Below are positions 1 to 6,056 of a DNA stretch of 10,579 bases, piece after piece (the stretch's first letter is position 1; each line of letters starts with the position of its first letter). The notes beneath the pieces were generated by a model. The model was not told where the DNA came from and ran no database searches. It worked only from the letters and a program-made list of their open reading frames with translations. The position numbers were made by a program, and so were the translations under genes. The DNA is from Prevotellaceae bacterium (GTDB taxonomy: Bacteria; Bacteroidota; Bacteroidia; Bacteroidales; Bacteroidaceae), in NCBI GenBank assembly GCA_031262265.1, contig JAISIB010000128.1:1-10579 (forward strand). Reading direction: 5' to 3'.

Positions 1-450
1 CTGCACATTCCTACCCGGTGCTTTGACGTCTATGCGTTTGCCTGATATTTTAATATCCGCGTTGGCATAGCGTTGCTTCGGGAACGTAAACGCATAGTAA
101 AAACCCTCGATTCGCCGCGTCGTATCCGACTGGTAAGTGAGCGTCACAACGGCTTTGCCTTTCTCTGGGTCAGCGACCGTCTCTTCGTAGCGGATACGTT
201 CCGCACCGCTTCTCACGATGGCCTTCCCGTCTTCGCGTACAAAGGTAGTATTTGCTCGTTCGCGACCGGAAGCAAACATGCTTGTCCAATCTTTCTCCAC
301 GATGCGAAACGACGTTTCAAATTCTATCAGTTGTCCGTCAATGCGGATACCGGTCAGGTTTCCCCACGCCATGACTTCCGTCTGCGCATGCACGGGGGCA
401 ACAAATGCACACAAGGCCAAAAGGCTTGCTATCAGCGTAATCTTCTTCAT
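1..450 (-). CDS. Secreted protein of unknown function, N-terminal 150 residues (partial)
   Basis: This reading frame starts at the ATG complementary to 448-450 and stays open to the left edge, so only the N-terminal 150 residues are visible. Residues 1-22 form a classic signal peptide: MKK, a hydrophobic stretch, then VHA before a likely cleavage site ahead of QTEVMAWG. The mature part begins MAWGNLTGIRIDGQLIEF and continues with alternating polar and hydrophobic stretches rich in Thr, Arg and Lys. That suggests a beta-sandwich, such as the N-terminal module of a secreted carbohydrate-active enzyme. I do not recognise the family. The gene begins 7 bp after the stop of the GH27 alpha-galactosidase and almost certainly shares its transcript, so a role in the same glycan degradation is likely. 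The start is secure because the signal peptide begins right there. There is no Shine-Dalgarno sequence. Confidence 0.8.
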   Translation of the reverse strand, partial: MKKITLIASLLALCAFVAPVHAQTEVMAWGNLTGIRIDGQLIEFETSFRIVEKDWTSMFASGRERANTTFVREDGKAIVRSGAERIRYEETVADPEKGKAVVTLTYQSDTTRRIEGFYYAFTFPKQRYANADIKISGKRIDVKAPGRNVQ

Positions 451-457
451 ATCGTTA

Positions 458-1678
458 TTATTTTTTCGTCGGCGTCAATCTATATAACAACACATCGTGT
501 GCCGGTATCGTCACGACACGTGATTTCTTCGTGTCTCCATCGTCCTTTTTCGTCCACAAATTACGGATTTTATAGGTTTTGGAATCGAAGTCGGTGAATC
601 GCTTGGCGACGTCATCGTAGAGATTAAAGTTCTGCCAATCTATATCATACGTTCTGTCTTCCGTCGCGCGATTCAAGATACAAAAAGCCCATTCGCCGTT
701 CACCAACGGTTTGAACCAGAACTCCAACCCATCGTCTGTCCGCATGAAACGCAATCCTTGGATACCTTCCTTATCCTGATCGATAGCGATCACTTCTTTG
801 TTCATAATAACTTCTTTGATAGCTTGCGGCATATCGCGCACGTCGTTGCCGAGTATAAGCGAGGCGGCGAGCATACACCACATCGTGAAATGCGCACGGT
901 CTTCGCTTTCGCTCAGCCCGTTGCCTACTTCCAACATATCCGGGTCATTCCAATGTCCCGGCCCTGCGTACTTGCGCAAACCTTCCTGCATGTCCAGAAT
1001 TGCCATGACGCTGTGCGCATAATTAGGTTTCTCGCCGCGTCCGCAATCAAAGCAGTGCCAAATATCTCCCGTTGTCCGCCACGAATGCGCTATCTCGGAA
1101 GCCCACTCCCACGGGCGCGCCGTGCCCCATTCGCACATGCTGAAATAAATAGGACGTCCGGCTGCACGCAAGGCTTCGCTCATTAGCTTATAAGCTCCCT
1201 TCGCATTGATATTCGGTGTATCGCACCAGTCGTATTTCAAGTAATCTACACCCCATTTGGCATATTGTAGCGCATCCTGAAACTCGTGTCCGACACTTCC
1301 CGGCCTTCCTGCGCACGTTTTCCAACCTGCATCCGAATAGATACCCAGTTTCAAACCACGTTCGTGCATATAGTCGGCCAAAGCCTTAATGCCGCTCGGG
1401 AATCGAACGGGGTCGCACTGAATAAAACCTAAGCTGTCGCGTTCGCCGTGCCAGCAGTCGTCCAAATTAACATAGATGTAACCTGCATCGCGCAAGCCAC
1501 TCTCGACGATAGCGTCGGCTACTCCCTTGATAAGGTCTTCGGTGATATTCCCCGCAAACTTATTCCAACTATTCCAACCCATAGCGGGTGTTTCTGCCAA
1601 GCCTTCAAACTTCTGTGCATACGCAGATACGCTGAACAGCAAAACGACGGCTAACAAAGCATACTTCCTGTAATTCAT
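458..1678 (-). CDS. Secreted GH27 alpha-galactosidase
   Basis: This 406-residue enzyme should remove terminal alpha-linked galactose from oligosaccharides or plant glycans outside the cytoplasm. Residues 1-22 are a signal peptide ending SAYAQ; there is no lipobox cysteine, so the protein is probably periplasmic. The (beta/alpha)8 catalytic barrel covers about residues 28-305 and carries the GH27 signatures PAMGWNSWN (31-39), VNLDDCW (70-76) and GIYSDAG (112-118). The nucleophile is D150 in LKYDWC, the acid/base is D205 in WRTTGDI, and the substrate loop is GHWNDPDML (241-249). C182-E183-W184 matches the galactose 2-OH recognition loop of true alpha-galactosidases; N-acetylgalactosaminidases of the clan replace this Glu. 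A C-terminal beta-sandwich fills about 306-406. Length and motifs look complete. It is the first gene of a minus-strand operon, and its promoter overlaps an inverted repeat at 1723-1748. Beta-L-arabinopyranosidase activity, known in GH27, cannot be excluded. Confidence 0.95.
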   Translation of the reverse strand: MNYRKYALLAVVLLFSVSAYAQKFEGLAETPAMGWNSWNKFAGNITEDLIKGVADAIVESGLRDAGYIYVNLDDCWHGERDSLGFIQCDPVRFPSGIKALADYMHERGLKLGIYSDAGWKTCAGRPGSVGHEFQDALQYAKWGVDYLKYDWCDTPNINAKGAYKLMSEALRAAGRPIYFSMCEWGTARPWEWASEIAHSWRTTGDIWHCFDCGRGEKPNYAHSVMAILDMQEGLRKYAGPGHWNDPDMLEVGNGLSESEDRAHFTMWCMLAASLILGNDVRDMPQAIKEVIMNKEVIAIDQDKEGIQGLRFMRTDDGLEFWFKPLVNGEWAFCILNRATEDRTYDIDWQNFNLYDDVAKRFTDFDSKTYKIRNLWTKKDDGDTKKSRVVTIPAHDVLLYRLTPTKK

Positions 1679-1718
1679 AAATAAAAGAATTTAGTTAATC
1701 ATTGATAATAATTCGCCG

Positions 1719-1726
1719 CAAAGATA
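1719..1726 (-). promoter_or_regulatory. -7 promoter box for the GH27 operon
   Basis: The minus strand reads TATCTTTG here, an exact match to the Bacteroidetes sigma-ABfr -7 consensus TAnnTTTG. It lies 40 bp upstream of the GH27 start codon, so transcription would begin near 1712 with a leader of roughly 34 nt. No clear TTTG -33 element is seen at the expected distance, around 1746-1749. A weak -33 fits a promoter that needs an activator or is otherwise regulated. Confidence 0.6.
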
Positions 1727-1748
1727 GGTAGAAATACCTATCGGATAG
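1723..1748. promoter_or_regulatory. Inverted-repeat operator candidate overlapping the GH27 promoter
   Basis: GATAGGTA (1723-1730) and TACCTATC (1735-1742) are perfect 8-bp inverted arms around the 4-bp spacer GAAA. A second, overlapping palindrome, CTATC-G-GATAG, occupies 1738-1748. Together they give three GATAG/CTATC half sites. The array begins inside the GH27 -7 box and reaches where the -33 element should lie, so a bound protein would meet RNA polymerase directly. There is no G/C-rich stem or U-tract, so a terminator is unlikely. The regulator is unknown and is not evident in this window. Confidence 0.5.
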
Positions 1749-1844
1749 TGATACTATTTTGTCAGATGACTGTATCTTAATCACATAACGAAATATTTTT
1801 AATAATTATTCTCCGCATATTTTTCGGCAACGCTTTTTTCTGCG

Positions 1845-1852
1845 TACTTTTG
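1845..1852 (+). promoter_or_regulatory. -7 promoter box for the gene at 1875
   Basis: TACTTTTG matches TAnnTTTG exactly and lies 22 bp upstream of the ATG at 1875. A T-rich -33-like element, TTTC (1822-1825), sits 19 bp upstream of it. The leader would be only about 16 nt. This promoter diverges from the GH27 promoter within a 196-bp intergenic region. Confidence 0.55.
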
Positions 1853-1874
1853 CCGCTCAAATAACAACGAAACC

Positions 1875-2582
1875 ATGGGACAGAAACAGAGCAAAAGCTA
1901 CACAAAAATCTACCGGTCATGGAAACTCGGCGACTTCTTTCGCAATTTCATCGCTGTCGTATTGGGCGTCGCCATCACGTTCATCGGGAGTGATCGGATC
2001 GCGGAAAGACATACGCAAAGCCAAGTAAAAGCCGCCATGCAATTCGTAAAGTCCGAATTGCTCCTCAATAAGGAACGGATCATCGCCATGCAAACGAACG
2101 TCCAAACCGATAAACTTTATGCCGAAGTACTTATACGGTACGAGCACAATCTGAAAGACGCTCCACCGGATTCCATTCCATACAGAAACAGCCGCTTGCA
2201 ACAGTTTGCAGTCTACACCTACATCTATGATGCGTTGGATTTGCTCAAAACGTCTTCGCTCGTACAAAGCGTTCGTAAGCCGGATCTCGTTCTTCAAATA
2301 TTAACGGCATATCGCAGCATACGAGAGGCCGACGCCGGTTTCTTACTGACAACTCAGATTAAGAGAGAAGGACTACAAAAAGTCTATGATTTGCCCGAAG
2401 TCAGGAAATTTGATTTTAGTCAAAGCAATGCGAAAGTGTGGGCGTTTCTCCTTAGTCTTTCCGAGGGCAGAAACTTTCTCATGAACAGAATCAATATCTA
2501 CAGTAGCGATACTCCGTTTCAAGAAACGCTGGATATGATCGACGAGACCATAGCTGCGATTGACAAGGAGTATGCGTTGTAA
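1875..2582 (+). CDS. Membrane-anchored protein of unknown function
   Basis: I do not recognise this 235-residue protein confidently. A short basic N-terminus (MGQKQSKSYTKIYRSWK) precedes one hydrophobic segment at about residues 22-39 (FFRNFIAVVLGVAITFIG). The rest is soluble, charged and predicted mostly helical, with a possible coiled-coil around 42-95. The basic flank on the N-terminal side suggests an N-in topology, with about 195 residues in the periplasm. The overall plan of one N-terminal helix plus a helical domain resembles small uncharacterised Bacteroidetes membrane proteins such as the DUF6090 type, but I cannot confirm membership. The start at 1875 is supported by a well-placed TACTTTTG box and a short leader. 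It has its own promoter, lies divergent from GH27, and is separated by 198 bp from gpmI, so it is probably monocistronic. No enzymatic motif is visible. Confidence 0.8.
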   Translation: MGQKQSKSYTKIYRSWKLGDFFRNFIAVVLGVAITFIGSDRIAERHTQSQVKAAMQFVKSELLLNKERIIAMQTNVQTDKLYAEVLIRYEHNLKDAPPDSIPYRNSRLQQFAVYTYIYDALDLLKTSSLVQSVRKPDLVLQILTAYRSIREADAGFLLTTQIKREGLQKVYDLPEVRKFDFSQSNAKVWAFLLSLSEGRNFLMNRINIYSSDTPFQETLDMIDETIAAIDKEYAL

Positions 2583-2720
2583 ATTTCACGGTATCTTATT
2601 GTAATATCTCCGTAGCTAAATTATTTTTCATCGGAAGATATGAGCGTAACTAACGGCGATCTTTTTCGTTGCTTCGTTGCGATTGTCCCCGCTCCGCTTT
2701 CTCGGTTCGCCCAAAAATCA

Positions 2721-2728
2721 TAACTTTG
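2721..2728 (+). promoter_or_regulatory. -7 promoter box for gpmI
   Basis: TAACTTTG matches TAnnTTTG exactly and lies 52 bp upstream of the gpmI ATG. A -33-like TTTC (2698-2701) is 19 bp upstream. The predicted leader is about 46 nt, A-rich near the start codon (CTAAAAAGTAAAACATTT), with no Shine-Dalgarno sequence. The rest of the 2583-2720 gap shows no gene and no convincing hairpin terminator for the preceding gene. Confidence 0.55.
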
Positions 2729-2780
2729 CGGCCAATTCTGCGGAAACGCAGGTAACAATCACCTAAAAAGTAAAACATTT

Positions 2781-4295
2781 ATGAATACAAAAGCATTACT
2801 GGTCATTCTTGACGGTTGGGGCATCGGCAAACACGGAAAGGCCGACGTTATTTACAATACGCCCACTCCTTATTGGGACTATTTGGTTCAAACATATCCG
2901 CACAACCTGTTGCAAGCCAGCGGAGAGAACGTCGGATTGCCCGACGGACAAATGGGAAACTCGGAAGTGGGGCACTTGAATATCGGAGCGGGGCGCGTCG
3001 TGTACCAAGACTTGGTAAAAATCAACCGCGCCTGCCGCGATAATAGCATTTTGCAGAATCCGGAAATCATTTCCGCCTTCTCCTACGCCAAGACACACGG
3101 CAAGAATATGCACTTCATGGGCTTAGTTTCGGACGGCGGAGTTCACAGTTCGCTCGACCACCTTTATAAGCTGTGCGACATCTCCAAAGAATATGGTTTG
3201 GACAACACCTTTATCCATTGCTTCATGGACGGGCGCGACACCGACCCGAAGAGCGGAAAAGGATTCATTGAGGCGTTGCAAGCACATTGTGCCCAATCCA
3301 AAGGACAAATAGCCGGAATCATCGGACGTTACTATGCCATGGACCGTGACAAGCGTTGGGAGCGCGTAAAAATAGCGTATGATCTGCTGGTCAACGGCGA
3401 AGGCAAAAAATCCGACTGCATGGCGACCGCTATGCAAGAGTCTTATGACGACGGCGTAACCGACGAATTTATCAAACCCATAGTCAATACGGCATGCGAC
3501 GGTCGGATCTGCGAAGGAGACGTAGTCATATTCTTCAATTTCCGTAACGACCGCGCCAAAGAACTCACGGTCGTGCTCACACAACAGGACATGCCGGAAG
3601 CAGGCATGAAAACTATTCCCGGTTTGCAGTATTATTGCATGACGCCCTACGACGCTTCTTTCAAGGGGCTACATATCTTGTTCGACAAGGAAAACGTGGA
3701 CGACACATTAGGGGAATACTTATCCAAACAAGGTAAGAAGCAATTGCACATTGCCGAGACCGAAAAATACGCACACGTAACGTTCTTCTTCAACGGCGGT
3801 CGCGAAACTCCCTTTGAAGGAGAAGATCGGATACTCGTGCCGTCGCCGAAGGTAGCCACTTACGACCTTCAGCCGGAAATGAGCGCGTACGGCGTAAAAG
3901 ACAAATTGGTAGAAGCCATCGCCACGGAGAAATATGATTTTATCGTAGTCAACTATGCCAACGGCGACATGGTCGGGCACACCGGCGTCTATGAGGCCAT
4001 CGAAAAAGCGGTTATCGCCGTGAACGCTTGCCTTAAAGACACAATCGAAGCGGCAAAGGCGCACGGATATGAAGCGTTGATAATCGCCGATCACGGTAAT
4101 GCCGACAACGCCGTCAACGCCGATGGTACTCCGAATACGGCGCATTCGCTCAATCCCGTGCCGTGTATTTACGTAACCGCCAAGTCCGGTTGTAAAGTCA
4201 GCGCGGGTAAACTGGCAGACGTGGCTCCGACCATTCTTAAAATAATGGGGCTGCCCGTACCAAGCGACATGACGGGTAAAATACTCATCGAATGA
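2781..4295 (+). CDS. gpmI: 2,3-bisphosphoglycerate-independent phosphoglycerate mutase
   Basis: This 504-residue cytosolic enzyme interconverts 3- and 2-phosphoglycerate in glycolysis and gluconeogenesis through a phosphoserine intermediate. It belongs to the alkaline-phosphatase superfamily and uses two divalent metals, usually Mn2+. All key residues are visible. D11 lies in LDGWG, and S61 in QMGNSEVGH is the phosphorylated nucleophile. H122 is in SDGGVHS, and the substrate-binding stretches are MDGRDTD (149-155), GRYYAMDRDKRW (182-193) and FNFRNDRAKE (252-261). The remaining metal ligands are D396 and H400 in NGDMVGHTG, D437 and H438 in ADHGN, and H455 in AHSLNP. The phosphotransferase domain is interrupted by the usual inserted domain at about residues 75-300. 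Length and order are canonical. It is the first gene of an operon and overlaps the next gene by ATGA, which suggests translational coupling. Confidence 0.97.
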   Translation: MNTKALLVILDGWGIGKHGKADVIYNTPTPYWDYLVQTYPHNLLQASGENVGLPDGQMGNSEVGHLNIGAGRVVYQDLVKINRACRDNSILQNPEIISAFSYAKTHGKNMHFMGLVSDGGVHSSLDHLYKLCDISKEYGLDNTFIHCFMDGRDTDPKSGKGFIEALQAHCAQSKGQIAGIIGRYYAMDRDKRWERVKIAYDLLVNGEGKKSDCMATAMQESYDDGVTDEFIKPIVNTACDGRICEGDVVIFFNFRNDRAKELTVVLTQQDMPEAGMKTIPGLQYYCMTPYDASFKGLHILFDKENVDDTLGEYLSKQGKKQLHIAETEKYAHVTFFFNGGRETPFEGEDRILVPSPKVATYDLQPEMSAYGVKDKLVEAIATEKYDFIVVNYANGDMVGHTGVYEAIEKAVIAVNACLKDTIEAAKAHGYEALIIADHGNADNAVNADGTPNTAHSLNPVPCIYVTAKSGCKVSAGKLADVAPTILKIMGLPVPSDMTGKILIE

Positions 4296-4873
4296 TTCAG
4301 ATCGGAGACGTTATTGTCAGCTTTGAACTCTTTCGGCAATATTTCGTATGCGACTTGTCCGCTTGTCAGGGCGAATGTTGCATCGAAGGAGACGCCGGAG
4401 CACCCCTACAAACCTGCGAAATAGAACAACTCACGAAAGTGTTGCCTCACGTGTGGGGCAACCTTTCACCGGCTGCGCGAAACGTGATCCAAACACAGGG
4501 TGTTGCCTACGTAGATCACGACGGCGAGTGGGTCACGTCTATCGTTGGGGGCAAAGATTGCGTATTTACGTGTTATGACGAAAGCGGTTGTTGCCATTGC
4601 AGTATCGAAAAAGCCTATCGCGCAGGAAAGACCGACTTCTACAAACCCATCTCTTGCCACCTCTACCCCATTCGCATCAGCCGCATAGGCGATTACGATG
4701 CGCTCAACTATCATCGCTGGCACGTCTGCCATGCGGCCGAAACATTGGGTAAAGCGAAAGGCGTACCGGTCTACCGGTTTTTGAAAGAACCGTTGATCCG
4801 AAAGTACGGCGAGGCGTGGTACGAAGAGTTGGAAACGGCGGCGCAAGAATATGCCCGCGCGGCAGACGAATAA
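4292..4873 (+). CDS. DUF3109 family cysteine-rich protein, putative metal or Fe-S binder
   Basis: This 193-residue cytosolic protein matches the DUF3109 family, widespread in Bacteroidetes and without an established function. It has 12 cysteines: C20, C25, C29, C30, C42, C90, C94, C100, C101, C103, C122 and C146. The N-terminal cluster CDLSACQGECC (20-30), the middle cluster CVFTCYDESGCCHC (90-103), SCHLYP (121-126) and C146 resemble the metal-coordinating clusters of the YkgJ/CxxCxxCC zinc or iron-chelating group. A metal or Fe-S site is therefore likely, but this is an inference. The ATG lies inside the gpmI stop region (ATGA, 4292-4295), so translation probably reinitiates after gpmI and both proteins come from one transcript. 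A strong hairpin 25 bp after the stop ends the operon. There is no signal peptide or membrane segment. Confidence 0.92.
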   Translation: MIQIGDVIVSFELFRQYFVCDLSACQGECCIEGDAGAPLQTCEIEQLTKVLPHVWGNLSPAARNVIQTQGVAYVDHDGEWVTSIVGGKDCVFTCYDESGCCHCSIEKAYRAGKTDFYKPISCHLYPIRISRIGDYDALNYHRWHVCHAAETLGKAKGVPVYRFLKEPLIRKYGEAWYEELETAAQEYARAADE

Positions 4874-4898
4874 CCTGCCCGCCGCTGAAAATATCTGA

Positions 4899-4949
4899 CC
4901 CGCTCGTGAAATTATCAAGGCGCGATAATTTCACGAGCGGGTTTGTTAT
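4899..4949. terminator. Strong hairpin terminator between convergent genes
   Basis: An 18-bp perfect inverted repeat, CCCGCTCGTGAAATTATC at 4899-4916 and its complement at 4924-4941, surrounds a 7-nt loop. On the plus strand it is followed by TTTGTTATTT, a good intrinsic terminator for the gpmI-DUF3109 operon. On the minus strand the tract is weaker (TCAGATATTTTC). The hairpin sits directly after the stop of the convergent thioesterase gene at 4950, so it probably serves both directions. Confidence 0.9.
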
Positions 4950-5384
4950 TTATAGTTCGTGGAGATATGTTCGGTGTTCAAACCGACTGATGGCATCCCG
5001 CCACGTAGCCGGTATTTCGATGGAAGCACGTGCGTGTAAGTCAAAAGCCACCAACGTGGAACGACAAACGAACTTCACCTCGCCGGTCACCTCGTTAATG
5101 ACACGTTGCTCCATGTTCATGCTCTTATTACCCAATCTGGTGACTGCCGTTTGCACGGAAACTTGACTGGCCAATATAATTTGTGACAGGAAGTCGGCTT
5201 CTATGTGCACCATCACGACGGCTACTTGCTCCAAGTCCATATCCGGTGATACGGCCGCGAAGTATTCGCTCTTTCCCAAATCGCAATAAGTGAAGTAGAC
5301 GCTGTTGTTGACGTGCCCGAACTTGTCGACGTCGTTAAAACGAATTTGAATCGGAATGCTATGATTGTAGATAATTTCTTCCAT
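4950..5384 (-). CDS. Hotdog-fold acyl-CoA thioesterase (4HBT/YbgC-like)
   Basis: This 144-residue protein should hydrolyse acyl-CoA or related thioesters. It has the single hotdog domain and the 4-hydroxybenzoyl-CoA thioesterase signature near its N-terminus, IRFNDVDKFGHVNNSVY (14-30). D18 is the likely catalytic acid, followed by the conserved G-H-V-N-N turn at 23-27. The strands at about 54-62, 73-83 and 104-116 complete the usual sheet. The frame is open 156 bp further upstream, but that extension has no family similarity and overlaps the start of the divergent gene at 5485. The ATG complementary to 5382-5384 gives the family's normal length and lies 18 bp downstream of a TACTTTTG box. The acyl substrate cannot be predicted. 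It stands alone on the minus strand and ends against the shared terminator. Confidence 0.9.
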   Translation of the reverse strand: MEEIIYNHSIPIQIRFNDVDKFGHVNNSVYFTYCDLGKSEYFAAVSPDMDLEQVAVVMVHIEADFLSQIILASQVSVQTAVTRLGNKSMNMEQRVINEVTGEVKFVCRSTLVAFDLHARASIEIPATWRDAISRFEHRTYLHEL

Positions 5385-5402
5385 GAGGGTCTGATTTTGG
5401 GG

Positions 5403-5410
5403 CAAAAGTA
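5403..5410 (-). promoter_or_regulatory. -7 promoter box for the thioesterase gene
   Basis: The minus strand reads TACTTTTG, an exact TAnnTTTG match 18 bp upstream of the thioesterase ATG. A TTGG motif at 5429-5432 (minus strand) could act as -33. The very short leader supports the ATG at 5384 rather than the longer frame. Confidence 0.55.
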
Positions 5411-5452
5411 TGTTTTTGAAAGATACAAACCAAGAAATAAAAATGAAAGTTG

Positions 5453-5460
5453 TACTTTTG
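5453..5460 (+). promoter_or_regulatory. -7 promoter box for the tsaC-clc operon
   Basis: TACTTTTG, identical to the box on the opposite strand at 5403-5410, lies 24 bp upstream of the ATG at 5485. No clear TTTG -33 is seen about 19 bp further upstream. The two divergent -7 boxes are 42 bp apart, so their upstream elements must overlap. Confidence 0.55.
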
Positions 5461-5484
5461 CCACTCTTATAGGTTGAAATTACG

Positions 5485-6054
5485 ATGACTCTGACGGATG
5501 ACATTCGCAACGCATGCCGGATTCTGAACGAAGGCGGCATTATCGTCTATCCTACCGATACGATTTGGGGATTGGGGTGTGACGCGACCAATGCTGAAGC
5601 GGTACAAAAAATATATGACATTAAACGTCGTGCCGACCGCAAAGCTATGCTTGTTTTGACGGATTCATCGGCCAAGATCGAAGCTTATGTCTCCGACGTG
5701 CCCGCTATTGCGTGGGATTTGATCGAGGTATCAGACAAGCCGCTCACTATCATTTACGAACACGGCCGCAACTTGGCGACGAACCTGACCGCCGAAGACG
5801 GGAGCATCGGTATCCGCGTCACACAAGAGGCCTTCTCGCAACAATTATGTCGTCAATTCCGCAGACCAATCGTATCGACCTCCGCCAATATCAGCGGGCA
5901 ACCGTCGCCGGCCTGCTTCGCCGACATCTCCGAAGAGATACTGCGTGCGGCAGATTACGTGGTCAGCTACCGTAGAGACGATGCTACCCGACCGAAGCCT
6001 TCGAGTATTATCAAACTCGGACGGGGAGGAACGATACAAATCATTCGCAACTAA
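5485..6054 (+). CDS. tsaC: L-threonylcarbamoyladenylate synthase (Sua5/YciO/YrdC family)
   Basis: This 189-residue cytosolic enzyme makes threonylcarbamoyl-AMP from threonine, bicarbonate and ATP, the first step of t6A37 modification of tRNAs that read ANN codons. The single YrdC domain fills the protein. Visible signatures are YPTDTIWGLGCDATN (22-36), the KRRADRK nucleotide-binding stretch (47-53), KPLTII (85-90), SIGIRV (107-112), STSANISGQPS (131-141) and KPSSIIKL (171-178). It has the short single-domain TsaC form, without the C-terminal Sua5 extension. A YciO-type paralogue of unknown role is the alternative. The complete set of binding motifs favours TsaC, though the family boundary is not sharp. 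It is the first gene of its operon, with the CLC gene starting 2 bp after its stop. Its promoter diverges from that of the thioesterase gene. Confidence 0.9.
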   Translation: MTLTDDIRNACRILNEGGIIVYPTDTIWGLGCDATNAEAVQKIYDIKRRADRKAMLVLTDSSAKIEAYVSDVPAIAWDLIEVSDKPLTIIYEHGRNLATNLTAEDGSIGIRVTQEAFSQQLCRQFRRPIVSTSANISGQPSPACFADISEEILRAADYVVSYRRDDATRPKPSSIIKLGRGGTIQIIRN

Positions 6055-6056
6055 CC

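Noticed and set aside
73..597. Plus-strand open frame of 174 codons
   Set aside because: It runs antisense across two genes with a signal peptide and GH27 motifs, and its translation has no family features.
758..1186. Plus-strand open frame of 142 codons inside the alpha-galactosidase
   Set aside because: It lies opposite the catalytic barrel coding sequence and has no recognisable motif.
2583..2720. Possible terminator or small gene between the membrane protein and gpmI
   Set aside because: Only short imperfect repeats such as the CGTTGC/CGTTGCG direct repeat are seen; there is no stable stem with a U-tract and no open frame with gene-like features.
3720..4145. Minus-strand open frame of 141 codons within gpmI
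   Set aside because: It is antisense to conserved GpmI metal-site motifs and has no independent evidence.
4466..4918. 150-codon minus-strand frame opposite the DUF3109 gene
   Set aside because: The plus-strand gene has conserved cysteine motifs and operon context, while the antisense frame shows none and runs through the terminator hairpin.
5385..5540. N-terminal extension of the thioesterase to a Met at 5540 (196 residues)
   Set aside because: The extra 52 residues have no hotdog similarity, overlap the tsaC start and both predicted promoters, and make the protein longer than the family.
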